Positions 19,077 to 26,798 of a stretch of 41,272 bases of DNA are shown in pieces (position 1 is the first letter of the stretch; each line of letters opens with the position of its first letter). The stretch comes from Clostridia bacterium (lineage in GTDB: Bacteria > Bacillota > Clostridia > Lachnospirales > Anaerotignaceae): NCBI GenBank assembly GCA_009929735.1, contig RZZU01000023.1, positions 1 through 41,272 on the forward strand, written 5' to 3'. The notes beneath the pieces are model-generated. The model was not told the origin of the DNA. It ran no database searches and was given only the letters and a program-made list of their open reading frames with translations. Position numbers and translations under genes: made by a program.

Positions 19077-19110
19077 TGCAAGGGCTCGTACTATTTTACG
19101 AACCTTTGCA
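19077..19110 (+). promoter_or_regulatory. Inverted repeat at the transcript start of the nucleoside operon
   Basis: Arms TGCAAGGGCTCGTA (19077-19090) and TACGAACCTTTGCA (19097-19110) pair over 14 positions with one mismatch and one G·U, around a six-base loop. There is no T-run, so it is not a terminator. It sits at the predicted +1. It may be a 5' stabilising stem-loop or a repressor operator. Confidence 0.55.
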
Positions 19111-19151
19111 AATTCTAGTCAAAAATATGCAAAAAGAAAGGGAGAAAGACT

Positions 19152-20285
19152 ATGAAAAAATTGCTTTCCATGCTTCTTGCTTCTGCACTGACAGTATCTA
19201 TGCTGGCTGGATGCGGCGGCGGTAACGACGCAAACACAGGCGCTGATGACGCAGCTGCCGCAGAGGGTGAAACAAAAGTTTATACAGTTTGCAACTTAGT
19301 AAATGGCACATTGGGGGATAAATCCTTCTTCGACTCCGCTGAGGCTGGCTTGGCGAAGCTAAAAGCTGACGGCAGAATCGATTACAAAACCATTGAAATG
19401 GGTGGCACAACAGAGGATCAGGCAAAATGGCAGGGCTACTTAGAAGAAGTTTCTGCATCCGCTGAATATGATTTGATTATTTGCGGTACTTACCAGATGC
19501 CTGATTATTTGAAGAATGTTGCTGAACAGTATCCTGCTCAGAAGTATCTCATTTATGATGATACAACCTACGTATTACCTAATGTTGCAAACTTAAGCTA
19601 CGCACAAAATGACCTGGGCTACCTGGTTGGTGTTTATGCTGGTGCAATGACAACAGAAACAAGCGTTGAAGGAATCAACGAAGATGCTGTTATCGGTTTT
19701 GTTGGTGGTACAGACAGCCCTGTAATCAACGACTTCTTGTATGGCTATATTTTAGGCGCGCAGGAATCCAACCCCGATATTAAAATCGATACAAGATATG
19801 TAAACAGCTATGTTGACCCTGCAAAGGCAAAAGAATTAGGCGAATCCATGATTAACGACAAAAAATGTGACATCATTTGGGGCGTAGCTGGTAACTCCGG
19901 CAACGGTGCTGCAGAAGCTGCTTTGGAAACAGGCAAAGCATATTTCATTGGTGTTGACTCCGATCAGGAATTAACATTCTCCCCTGAAATGGCTTCTATC
20001 ACATTAACATCCGGCTTGAAGAACATTGGAAACTCTCTGATCTGGTTCTTTGACGAATGGGACGCTGGTGTTGAACACTTCGGCCAACAGACATTGTTGG
20101 GTATGAAAGAAGGCGGCATTGGTGTCGTTACAGATAAAAACTATGATAGCAAAACACCCGATGCGGTAAAAGAAAAAGTAGCTGCTGCAATTGAAGCTAT
20201 TTCCAACGGCGATGTTGTAGTTCCTACTGCAATTGGAAATGAAACAGACGAACTTCAGCAGTTAAGAGAAGCAGTAAAACCTTGA
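19152..20285 (+). CDS. BMP-family nucleoside-binding lipoprotein
   Basis: The 377 aa protein has a lipoprotein signal with lipobox LAGC (Cys21) followed by a Gly/Ala/Asp linker, so it is tethered outside the membrane. The mature part is a Bmp/TmpC/PnrA-type periplasmic-binding fold (VCNLVNGTLGDKSFFDSAE at the N-terminus, IGFVGGTDSPVINDFLYGY and IIWGVAGNSGNGAAEAA later). PnrA-like proteins bind purine nucleosides. It is first in the operon, behind a strong promoter, and is separated from the transporter genes by a terminator hairpin. The nucleoside assignment is strengthened by the two nucleoside hydrolases downstream. Confidence 0.92.
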   Translation: MKKLLSMLLASALTVSMLAGCGGGNDANTGADDAAAAEGETKVYTVCNLVNGTLGDKSFFDSAEAGLAKLKADGRIDYKTIEMGGTTEDQAKWQGYLEEVSASAEYDLIICGTYQMPDYLKNVAEQYPAQKYLIYDDTTYVLPNVANLSYAQNDLGYLVGVYAGAMTTETSVEGINEDAVIGFVGGTDSPVINDFLYGYILGAQESNPDIKIDTRYVNSYVDPAKAKELGESMINDKKCDIIWGVAGNSGNGAAEAALETGKAYFIGVDSDQELTFSPEMASITLTSGLKNIGNSLIWFFDEWDAGVEHFGQQTLLGMKEGGIGVVTDKNYDSKTPDAVKEKVAAAIEAISNGDVVVPTAIGNETDELQQLREAVKP

Positions 20286-20322
20286 TAAATCTTATCAAAG
20301 CGTTTGTATGCTGATACAAATT

Positions 20323-20348
20323 AGGGGGAGCTTCCATGCTCCCCTTTT
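20323..20348 (+). terminator. Terminator-like hairpin between binding protein and ABC genes
   Basis: GGGGAGC (20325-20331) and GCTCCCC (20338-20344) form a GC-rich stem, extended by two pairs, followed by four T. The short T-run suggests partial termination, which would make more binding protein than transporter. Confidence 0.75.
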
Positions 20349-20420
20349 ACCATTACAAAACAATTTATTTAAACTTTGATTTGCTTTAATAAATTGCAGG
20401 CTTTGCTCTTTGAATTTCAT

Positions 20421-20449
20421 TTGACAAAATATGATGATGAAAATAGGAT
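20421..20449 (+). promoter_or_regulatory. Secondary promoter before the ABC ATPase gene
   Basis: TTGACA (20421-20426), 17-base spacer, TAGGAT (20444-20449). It would give a transcript with an unusually long leader of about 210 bases. Confidence 0.45.
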
Positions 20450-20552
20450 GCAGCTTGAAAAAAGTTCTTTGACAAATTAAATTTTTGAGAAAGAATTCTT
20501 TTGAGGGTGCATCGAAAGCTAAGAAAACCCAGATTTAATGGAGGGTGCGCAG

Positions 20553-20594
20553 ATGGTCGAGAAAATTTTTCGATTAGATGTGTGCGTGGAATGA
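20553..20594 (+). other. Possible 13-codon leader ORF upstream of the ABC ATPase
   Basis: GGAGGG (20540-20545) stands seven bases before ATG 20553, which opens a frame of 13 codons (MVEKIFRLDVCVE) ending in TGA. An inverted repeat, TCGAGAAAATTTTTCGA, lies within it, and GAGGGTGC is repeated at 20503 and 20541. The site is well formed but the frame is very short, so this may be chance. Confidence 0.25.
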
Positions 20595-20666
20595 ATCAGT
20601 TTCCTTAAATAAAATCATGTACGTTCTGCTTAAAATAATGAAATGCAAAAGAGGAGGGGAACCGCA

Positions 20667-22235
20667 ATGTCTGACAGCGATTTTGTTGTTCAAATGAAGG
20701 GTATCACCAAAGTCTACCCGAACGGTATTGCCGCAAATCAAGGTGTTGACTTTAATGTAAAGCGTGGTGAAATTCATGCGCTTATGGGTGAAAACGGTGC
20801 CGGTAAATCTACGTTAATGAAGATGCTTTTCGGTTTAGAACAGCCGACGGAAGGCGAAATCATTATTAATGGAGAAAAAGTTTCACTTTCGTCACCGACT
20901 GTGGCAATTTCTAAAGGAATTGGAATGGTGCATCAGCATTTTATGCTGGTACCTAGCTTAACTGTTGCCGAAAACATGGTTTTGGGGATGGAACCGAAGC
21001 AAGGAAATAAATTATTTATTGACTACAAGAAAGCCGTAAAAATTACAGAAGAGTTTTCAATAAAGTATAACCTTTTTGTAGATCCTCATGCAAAGGTAAG
21101 AGACATACCTGTTGGTATGAAGCAAAAGGTTGAAATTTTAAAGGCTTTGGTTCGTGGTGCAAAAATTCTGATATTGGATGAGCCCACTGCCGTTTTAACA
21201 ACACAGGAAACAGAAGAACTCTTTAAAGAACTGATACATTTGAAAGAACAGGGCTATACCTTGATCTTTATTTCTCATAAGCTAAATGAAATTAAGCAGA
21301 TTACAGATAGACTTACAATTATGCGTGGTGGTAAGTCTATGGGGGTACATAATACCGCCGAAATTTCCAAACAAGAGATTTCACACCTGATGGTTGGTCG
21401 TGATGTAGTGCTTACAGTGGAAAAAGAACAAGCACAACCTACAGATGTTGTTTTAAGTGTACGTGATCTGGAATACACCAATGATTGGAATAAAAAAATG
21501 CTTGACAAAATATCCTTTGATCTAAGAAAGGGCGAAATATTGGGAATTGCTGGCGTTGAAGGCAACGGACAAAGAGAATTGGTTGAGATGCTTTTTAACT
21601 TAAACGTTCCGGATAATGGGATTGTAAAGGTAAACGGGAATAATATTTTAGGACGTCCGCAGAGAGAAATTCGTGATTTGGGTGTGTCATTAATTCCTGA
21701 GGATAGAATGACTTTTGGTATTGCAGGTTCCGGCACAATCGAAGAAAACTTAATGAGCGACCGTGCCTCTCATAAAAAATATAATAACGGCCCTTTGTTC
21801 AACTTAAAAGCTATGCATGAGGACAGCGATCAGCTAATTAAAGACTATAAGGTTCTTTGCAAATCTCGCAGACAGCAGGTTGGAATGCTTTCGGGTGGAA
21901 ATATTCAAAAGGTTGTTGTTGCCAGAGAATTTTCCAGTGATCCCGTATTAATTATTGCAGATCAGCCAACGCGTGGTATCGACGTTGGTGCAACTGAGTT
22001 TATAAGAAAAAAATTAGTTGAGTTAAGCCGTGAAGGTGCCGCTGTTCTTTTGGTTTCTGCGGATTTAAATGAAGTAATGGAGCTTTCCGACAGCTTAATT
22101 ATTATGTATAACGGTAAAATTGCCGCTTACTTTGAAAATACAGCTGTTTTAAATGACACCATTATGGGTGAATATATGCTCGGTTTAAAACAACAGGAGG
22201 CTGAAGAGATAGGGGGAGTTATACATGGAGAATAA
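20667..22235 (+). CDS. Nucleoside ABC transporter ATP-binding protein (two ABC domains)
   Basis: The 522 aa protein contains two fused ABC ATPase domains as in RbsA/MglA-type CUT2 and nucleoside importers. Domain 1 has Walker A GENGAGKS, IPVGMKQKVEILKAL at the signature position and Walker B ILILDEPTAVL. Domain 2 has the usual weakened Walker A (GVEGNGQR), a good signature LSGGNIQK and LIIADQPTRGIDVG. The start is ATG 20667 behind AGAGGAGGGG; an upstream in-frame ATG (20643) precedes that site and is rejected. The stop overlaps the first permease by 11 bases. Confidence 0.95.
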   Translation: MSDSDFVVQMKGITKVYPNGIAANQGVDFNVKRGEIHALMGENGAGKSTLMKMLFGLEQPTEGEIIINGEKVSLSSPTVAISKGIGMVHQHFMLVPSLTVAENMVLGMEPKQGNKLFIDYKKAVKITEEFSIKYNLFVDPHAKVRDIPVGMKQKVEILKALVRGAKILILDEPTAVLTTQETEELFKELIHLKEQGYTLIFISHKLNEIKQITDRLTIMRGGKSMGVHNTAEISKQEISHLMVGRDVVLTVEKEQAQPTDVVLSVRDLEYTNDWNKKMLDKISFDLRKGEILGIAGVEGNGQRELVEMLFNLNVPDNGIVKVNGNNILGRPQREIRDLGVSLIPEDRMTFGIAGSGTIEENLMSDRASHKKYNNGPLFNLKAMHEDSDQLIKDYKVLCKSRRQQVGMLSGGNIQKVVVAREFSSDPVLIIADQPTRGIDVGATEFIRKKLVELSREGAAVLLVSADLNEVMELSDSLIIMYNGKIAAYFENTAVLNDTIMGEYMLGLKQQEAEEIGGVIHGE

Positions 22236-23337
22236 GAGTCAAAGTATGTTCGAATTCTTCCGAGGTTTTGTTGCCATCGCAATTGCGATTTTTGTGGCAT
22301 TTATTTTGATTTTGATTTGTGCAGATGACCCCGGGAAAGCCTTGGAATGTTTATTAATTAAACCTATTTTTAGCGGCGGTGCATTAAATGCAAAATCCAT
22401 TTTTACTATTTTAGCTCGTATGACGCCAATCATATTTACCGGTTTGGCTGTTTGCGTCATGTTCTCTGCAAATCAATTTAACTTAGGAGGCGAAGGTGCT
22501 ATCATGCTAGGCGGTTTTATCGCTGCTTTAATTGGCATCTATCTTCCTATGGTTACAGGCGTCCATATTTTAGTTGCAATATTGGCAGGCACTATCGTTG
22601 GTGGTTTGGTTATGATTGTCCCTGCGGTGATTAAGGTCAAGCTGAAAGCCAGTGAAATGGTATGCTCCTTGATGATGAACTACGTTATTATGTATATTAT
22701 TTTGCATTTTTTAAATAATGTATTTGCAGACAGAAGCAAGGGCGCAACGCAAACCTATCCATTTTTGGAAACCGCATTAATTCCAAAAATAATTCCCAAC
22801 ACGGAATTGTCTTGGGGCTTTCTCGTTGCAATTATCGCAACAATAATTGTAGCATTTTTCATGTACCGTACAAAATGGGGTTACTCCATTCGTATGATTG
22901 GTATCAATGAATCGTTTTCGAAATATTCCGGCATGAAGGTTGGCGGCACGATCATTTTATCGCAGATTCTTGGTGGAATGCTTTCCGGCATGGGCGGCTC
23001 TATAGAAATGCTGGGGAGATATAATACTTATCTATGGACGGATTTGCCGGGCTATGGTTGGACAGGTATTACCGTTGCCATTTTAGCGAAAAATAACCCA
23101 ATTTTGGTTCCTTTTGCAGCTTTGTTTATTTCCTATTTGAATAGAGGCTGTGAATTAATGTCTATTTACGCAGGTGTTCCTGCGGAAATGATAGATATTA
23201 TTCAAGCTGTTATTTTCATGTTCTTTGCAGCGGAGCACTTCTTATCCGGTACACGTCAAAAAATCGTTGTTAAGGAAGCGAAAGAAGAATTGCAGAAAAA
23301 AGAACTTGCAGCTGTTGGGAAAGGGGGTAATGCGTAA
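22225..23337 (+). CDS. Nucleoside ABC transporter permease 1 (NupP type)
   Basis: The 370 aa polytopic protein has about ten hydrophobic segments and the BPD-transp-2 (branched-chain amino acid/ribose-type) permease pattern, notably NQFNLGGEGAIMLGGF and MLSGMGGSIEMLG. It pairs with the second, shorter permease to form the membrane channel. GGGGGAG is the ribosome binding site, inside the ATPase gene's end. The C-terminal 25 residues are charged and cytoplasmic. Confidence 0.93.
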   Translation: MENKSQSMFEFFRGFVAIAIAIFVAFILILICADDPGKALECLLIKPIFSGGALNAKSIFTILARMTPIIFTGLAVCVMFSANQFNLGGEGAIMLGGFIAALIGIYLPMVTGVHILVAILAGTIVGGLVMIVPAVIKVKLKASEMVCSLMMNYVIMYIILHFLNNVFADRSKGATQTYPFLETALIPKIIPNTELSWGFLVAIIATIIVAFFMYRTKWGYSIRMIGINESFSKYSGMKVGGTIILSQILGGMLSGMGGSIEMLGRYNTYLWTDLPGYGWTGITVAILAKNNPILVPFAALFISYLNRGCELMSIYAGVPAEMIDIIQAVIFMFFAAEHFLSGTRQKIVVKEAKEELQKKELAAVGKGGNA

Positions 23338-24281
23338 TGTTTCATCAATTAATGGATATGGTTTTTTCTGCCAGCTTTGGGTATTCTATTATTCGTATTA
23401 CTTCTCCAATCCTATTTGCTGCGTTGGCGGCAGTTGTAGCTGAGAAGGCAGGAGTTGTAAATATCGGTTTGGAAGGTATTATGATGATTTCCGCATTATT
23501 CGGTGTTCTTTTTGCATACTGGTTTAACAGCTGGATTGTTGGTGTAATCGGTGCAACAGCTATCGGTATTTTGGTTGCAATGATTATGGCAGTATTCGCT
23601 TTAAAGCTCAAAACAGATATTATCTTAGCCGGTATAGCCGTCAATCTATTAGGCGGCGGCGGAACGGTTTTTCTTCTATTTTTGTTTACAGGCTTAAAAG
23701 GAAATACTGCAAGTTTAACATCGCCGAATATGTTAACCCCGAAGGTTCAGATCCCTTTACTGAAAGAAATCCCGGTGATAGGACAGATTTTTTCGGGCCA
23801 TTCGGCTTTAACCTATGTTGCATTCCTTTTGGTTATCCTCGTTTGGATTTTGTTGTATAAAACCTCAATGGGTCTTAGAATTCGTGCAGTTGGAGAAAAT
23901 TCCAATGCCGCAGACAGCGTTGGTGTTAGTGTATTAAGGACACAGTATATTGCTCTAGCGATTTCGGGTGCTCTGGCAGGTTTAGGCGGTGCGTATATGT
24001 CAATGTATTATTCCCAGAGCTGGAATATCGGTATTGTTGCCGGTCGTGGGTTCATCGCTTTGGCTGCACAGGCTATGGGGCAAGGAGAGCCTGTTGGCGC
24101 AATGCTGGCGTCCTTGTTATTTGGTTTCGCCAGTGCCTTGGGTAATAAGATGGAAGGCACGCAAGGTTTCTCCTCTTATTTGGTGGCATCCATCCCCTAT
24201 GCAGTTACAATCATCGGTTTGGTCATTTATGCCATGAGTACGTTTAAGAAAGTGAAACGTTTTAAAAACAATGATAAATAA
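23337..24281 (+). CDS. Nucleoside ABC transporter permease 2 (NupQ type)
   Basis: The 314 aa polytopic protein shows VVNIGLEGIMMISALFGV and ALAGLGGAYMSMYYS, hallmarks of the same permease family as its neighbour. Stop and start overlap by one base (TAATG at 23335-23339), with GGGGG just upstream. Together with permease 1, the double ATPase and the BMP lipoprotein it completes one importer. Confidence 0.93.
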   Translation: MFHQLMDMVFSASFGYSIIRITSPILFAALAAVVAEKAGVVNIGLEGIMMISALFGVLFAYWFNSWIVGVIGATAIGILVAMIMAVFALKLKTDIILAGIAVNLLGGGGTVFLLFLFTGLKGNTASLTSPNMLTPKVQIPLLKEIPVIGQIFSGHSALTYVAFLLVILVWILLYKTSMGLRIRAVGENSNAADSVGVSVLRTQYIALAISGALAGLGGAYMSMYYSQSWNIGIVAGRGFIALAAQAMGQGEPVGAMLASLLFGFASALGNKMEGTQGFSSYLVASIPYAVTIIGLVIYAMSTFKKVKRFKNNDK

Positions 24282-24310
24282 TATGCAAAAGAAAAAACAG
24301 GAGGATTAAG

Positions 24311-25252
24311 ATGAAAAGGATTCCTATTATTTTGGACGGCGATCCAGGGCATGACGATGCCATTGCCTGGGTATTGGCGAATGCAAGCCCAGTTCTTGAT
24401 ATTCGTGCCGTAACATCTTGCTGTGGCAACCAAACAATTGAGAAAACAACGTATAATGCACTTCGCATTTGCACTTTGATTGATTTGCACGTTCCGACTG
24501 CAAAGGGTCGCATACGTCCGTTGATTGCAGCAGCAATTATTGCACCAACGGTACATGGTGAATCAGGCTTAGATGGCCCTGCGTTGCCGGAGCCGGATTT
24601 TGACGTTGTTGACATGGACGCAGTGACACTAATGGCAAAGGTAATTCGTGAGAGCGACGAGCCGATCACCTTAGTACCCACTGGACCATTGACCAATATT
24701 GCAGCACTGCTGTTGGCTCACCCAGAATTGAAAAAAAATATCAAGCAGATTTCATTGATGGGTGGGGGCGTTCAGTATGGTAACTGGACACCCGCAGCAG
24801 AATTTAATATTTTGGTTGATCCTGAGGCGGCGGATGTCGTATTCAAGTCAGGCATTCCAATTATTATGGCAGGATTGGATGTAACAGAAAAGGCTATGAT
24901 TTTCCCAGAGGATTTCGAAAGAATTCGTGCATTGGGCAATCATGTTGCCATAATTGTAGCCGAATGGCTAGAGTTTTTCTACCAGTTCCATAGAAGCTTG
25001 GGCTATGATGGGGCGCCTGTACATGATGCGGTTGCGGTTGCAGCTCTGATTAAACCGGAAATTATGGAATTCAGAGATTTGTTTGTTCAGATTGAAACCA
25101 CCGGAGATCTTTGCAAAGGTGCCACAATTGCTGACTTTAATCATGTATGTGGAAAAGAACCGAATGCAAAAGTGTTGATGGGTATTGACAGACAAGCCTT
25201 TGTAGATCTTTTGGTAGAGGCAATCAGTGCATATGGGGAGGTAGCAAAATGA
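24311..25252 (+). CDS. Nucleoside hydrolase 1 (IUNH family, RihA/RihB-like)
   Basis: The enzyme cleaves the N-glycosidic bond of nucleosides to free base and ribose with a bound Ca2+. The 313 aa protein has the N-terminal acidic cluster LDGDPGHDD (Asp9, 11, 15, 16; the usual Thr between the first two Asp is Gly), His82 in VHGESGLDGP and the C-terminal VHDAVAVAAL (His238, Asp239). The HGESGLDGP context resembles the pyrimidine-preferring RihA/RihB and CU-NH group, but the substrate cannot be fixed from sequence. ACAGGAGGATT precedes the start. It ends by overlapping hydrolase 2 by four bases. Confidence 0.93.
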   Translation: MKRIPIILDGDPGHDDAIAWVLANASPVLDIRAVTSCCGNQTIEKTTYNALRICTLIDLHVPTAKGRIRPLIAAAIIAPTVHGESGLDGPALPEPDFDVVDMDAVTLMAKVIRESDEPITLVPTGPLTNIAALLLAHPELKKNIKQISLMGGGVQYGNWTPAAEFNILVDPEAADVVFKSGIPIIMAGLDVTEKAMIFPEDFERIRALGNHVAIIVAEWLEFFYQFHRSLGYDGAPVHDAVAVAALIKPEIMEFRDLFVQIETTGDLCKGATIADFNHVCGKEPNAKVLMGIDRQAFVDLLVEAISAYGEVAK

Positions 25253-26181
25253 ATCGTTTCCCAGTAATTATTGACTGCGATCCAGGTGTTGACGATACAG
25301 CGGCTTTGCTATTGGCAAGCCGTTTGGAAGAATTGGATATTCGTGCAATTACAACTGTTGCAGGTAATGTTGGAGTAGATAAAACAACGGCGAATGCCGT
25401 AAAAGTAAGGCACGCAATGGGAAAGGACATCCCGATTTATGTGGGGGCAGATAGACCAATGTTTCGTGAACCCATTAACGCCGAAAATTTTCATGGAATC
25501 GACGGTTTTGGCGGTGTTGCGTATCCACAGGAAATCATCAATACCGAAATTGGCGAAGAAAAAGCATGGGACGCCATTTATCGCATTGCAAAGGAATGTA
25601 ATGGTGAATTGGTTGTCATTGCTGTTGGTCCAATGACAAATTTAGGAATTGCACTCTCTAAATATACGGAGCTGCCAAAGCTAATTAAGCGCATCGTTAT
25701 TATGGGCGGAGCTGCAATTGGCGGAAATGTAACACCTTCCGCAGAATTCAATATTTATGTAGACCCTGAAGCAGCGGATATGCTGTTTTGCTGCGGCGTG
25801 CCGGTATATATGTGTGGCTTGGACGTTACTTTAAAGGCATATATAACACCTGAAGAAATGGAAGAAATCGGCGCATTAGGTTCCTTGCAGGCAAAGCTTT
25901 TTCGGGATGTTATGCAAGGCGGCCTACAAAAATACTTGGAATGGGGTTTTAAAGGCGTTGCTTTGCATGACCCCGTGGCTGTATTATACACTGCAGATGA
26001 CAGTATGTTTGAAACGCATCAAGTTGGCATCCGTGTTGAAACAAAAGGCCAGCTAACGCTTGGGAAAACGGTGACGGATTTATATAGCGATAAGCAGATG
26101 GAGCACAATGCTTATATTGTAACAGATGTAAATAGAGAAGAATTTTTTAAAAAAATCAAAAATTTAATGTCAAAATATTAA
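25249..26181 (+). CDS. Nucleoside hydrolase 2 (IUNH family)
   Basis: The 310 aa protein is a clear paralogue of its neighbour: IIDCDPGVDDTAALLLA at the N-terminus (Cys instead of Thr), His82 in FHGIDGFGG and ALHDPVAVLY (His240, Asp241). The His82 loop differs from hydrolase 1 (GIDGFGG versus GESGLDG), which suggests a different base preference. The start overlaps the previous stop (ATGA, 25249-25252), with GGGGAGG upstream. It is the last gene of the import and breakdown operon. Confidence 0.93.
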   Translation: MNRFPVIIDCDPGVDDTAALLLASRLEELDIRAITTVAGNVGVDKTTANAVKVRHAMGKDIPIYVGADRPMFREPINAENFHGIDGFGGVAYPQEIINTEIGEEKAWDAIYRIAKECNGELVVIAVGPMTNLGIALSKYTELPKLIKRIVIMGGAAIGGNVTPSAEFNIYVDPEAADMLFCCGVPVYMCGLDVTLKAYITPEEMEEIGALGSLQAKLFRDVMQGGLQKYLEWGFKGVALHDPVAVLYTADDSMFETHQVGIRVETKGQLTLGKTVTDLYSDKQMEHNAYIVTDVNREEFFKKIKNLMSKY

Positions 26182-26209
26182 AACAGTCCTCTATCTAATC
26201 TTAAATTGA

Positions 26210-26362
26210 GGGGATACACCCAAGAAGAATTTGCTGGACGAGATAGGGAAAAGTTTTAGTTTTGCTCAAACTTCAAAATCCTACACGGGTATTTGGGATG
26301 TCCACGGAAACTATGTTCAAAATTACCCTGGTACTTCAAGTGCCTGTATCAAAACCTTATGA
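26210..26362 (+). pseudogene. Possible C-terminal remnant of a lost gene
   Basis: A 50-codon frame without a start codon ends in TGA at 26360-26362. Its last part (YTGIWDVHGNYVQNYPG, then TSSACIKTL) reads like a genuine protein C-terminus rather than noise. In another frame the same stretch gives LRGYTQEEFAGR, which faintly recalls a helix-turn-helix. I do not recognise the family. It may be the scar of a deleted gene, or chance. Confidence 0.3.
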
Positions 26363-26372
26363 GGACTAAAAT

Positions 26373-26412
26373 GACCACTCTATCTCTTTGGGATAGGGTG
26401 GTCGTTTTGTTT
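26373..26412 (+). terminator. Terminator after the nucleoside operon region
   Basis: GACCACTCTATC (26373-26384) pairs with GATAGGGTGGTC (26392-26403), with a G·U, followed by GTTTTGTTT. It is the first clear stop after the second hydrolase. Confidence 0.85.
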
Positions 26413-26798
26413 CTCGCAAATTCCACATATTATTTTTATGCCTAATTTCATTCCTTGAGTAAATGCATGAGCCATTTCTAAGGATACTTGGCTACCTTTG
26501 CTGATAGGTATTCATCTAAGATTTTATCCCCGTCTGTTCCTAACTGATACAGAATGATTTTTGTTTGTTCATCTACGCTTGCTGTTGCTTTTATATAGTC
26601 CTTGTGACTTGGTCTGTTATCCTCTGAAGGATAATAACTATTCAAATATAACTTTTCAAGAAAAATTAATTTAAGCGCCCCCTCTGATTTTGCCCATGAT
26701 AACGCTTGAAAGAGGGGAGGGCAAGGCTTTATTAAGAAATTTTCATTTTCTTTATGTTGCAGCGTACTAGGGATTAGTATGAAAATATAACGCAGCAA
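26380..26798 (-). pseudogene. Frameshifted small DUF6809-like gene
   Basis: The open frame from 26798 to a TAG at 26478 contains FLEKLYLNSYYPSEDNRP near residues 46-63, then charged helix, and stops abruptly after LSAKVAKYP. In the neighbouring frame the same region continues as SKGSQVSLEMAHAFTQGMKL and GIKIICGICEK, stopping at 26380. Joined, N-terminal LEKLY...PSE and C-terminal AF..GMKLGIKI match the pattern I associate with small clostridial DUF6809 proteins of about 90-100 aa. One missing base near 26500-26515 would explain the break. The true start is unclear: the first 40 codons overlap the upstream gene and look non-coding, and no ATG sits just before FLEKLY. Confidence 0.5.

Noticed and set aside
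18793..19151. Purine riboswitch ahead of the nucleoside operon
   Set aside because: I looked for the conserved three-way-junction core and found none; only a dyad at the transcript start is seen.
20535..20556. T-box-like GGAGGGTGCGCAG motif upstream of the ABC ATPase
   Set aside because: It lacks the T-box consensus, stem I motifs and an adjacent terminator; a ribosome binding site explains GGAGGG better.
20643..20666. Upstream ATG for the ABC ATPase
   Set aside because: It lies before, and its codons contain, the AGAGGAGGGG ribosome binding site of ATG 20667.
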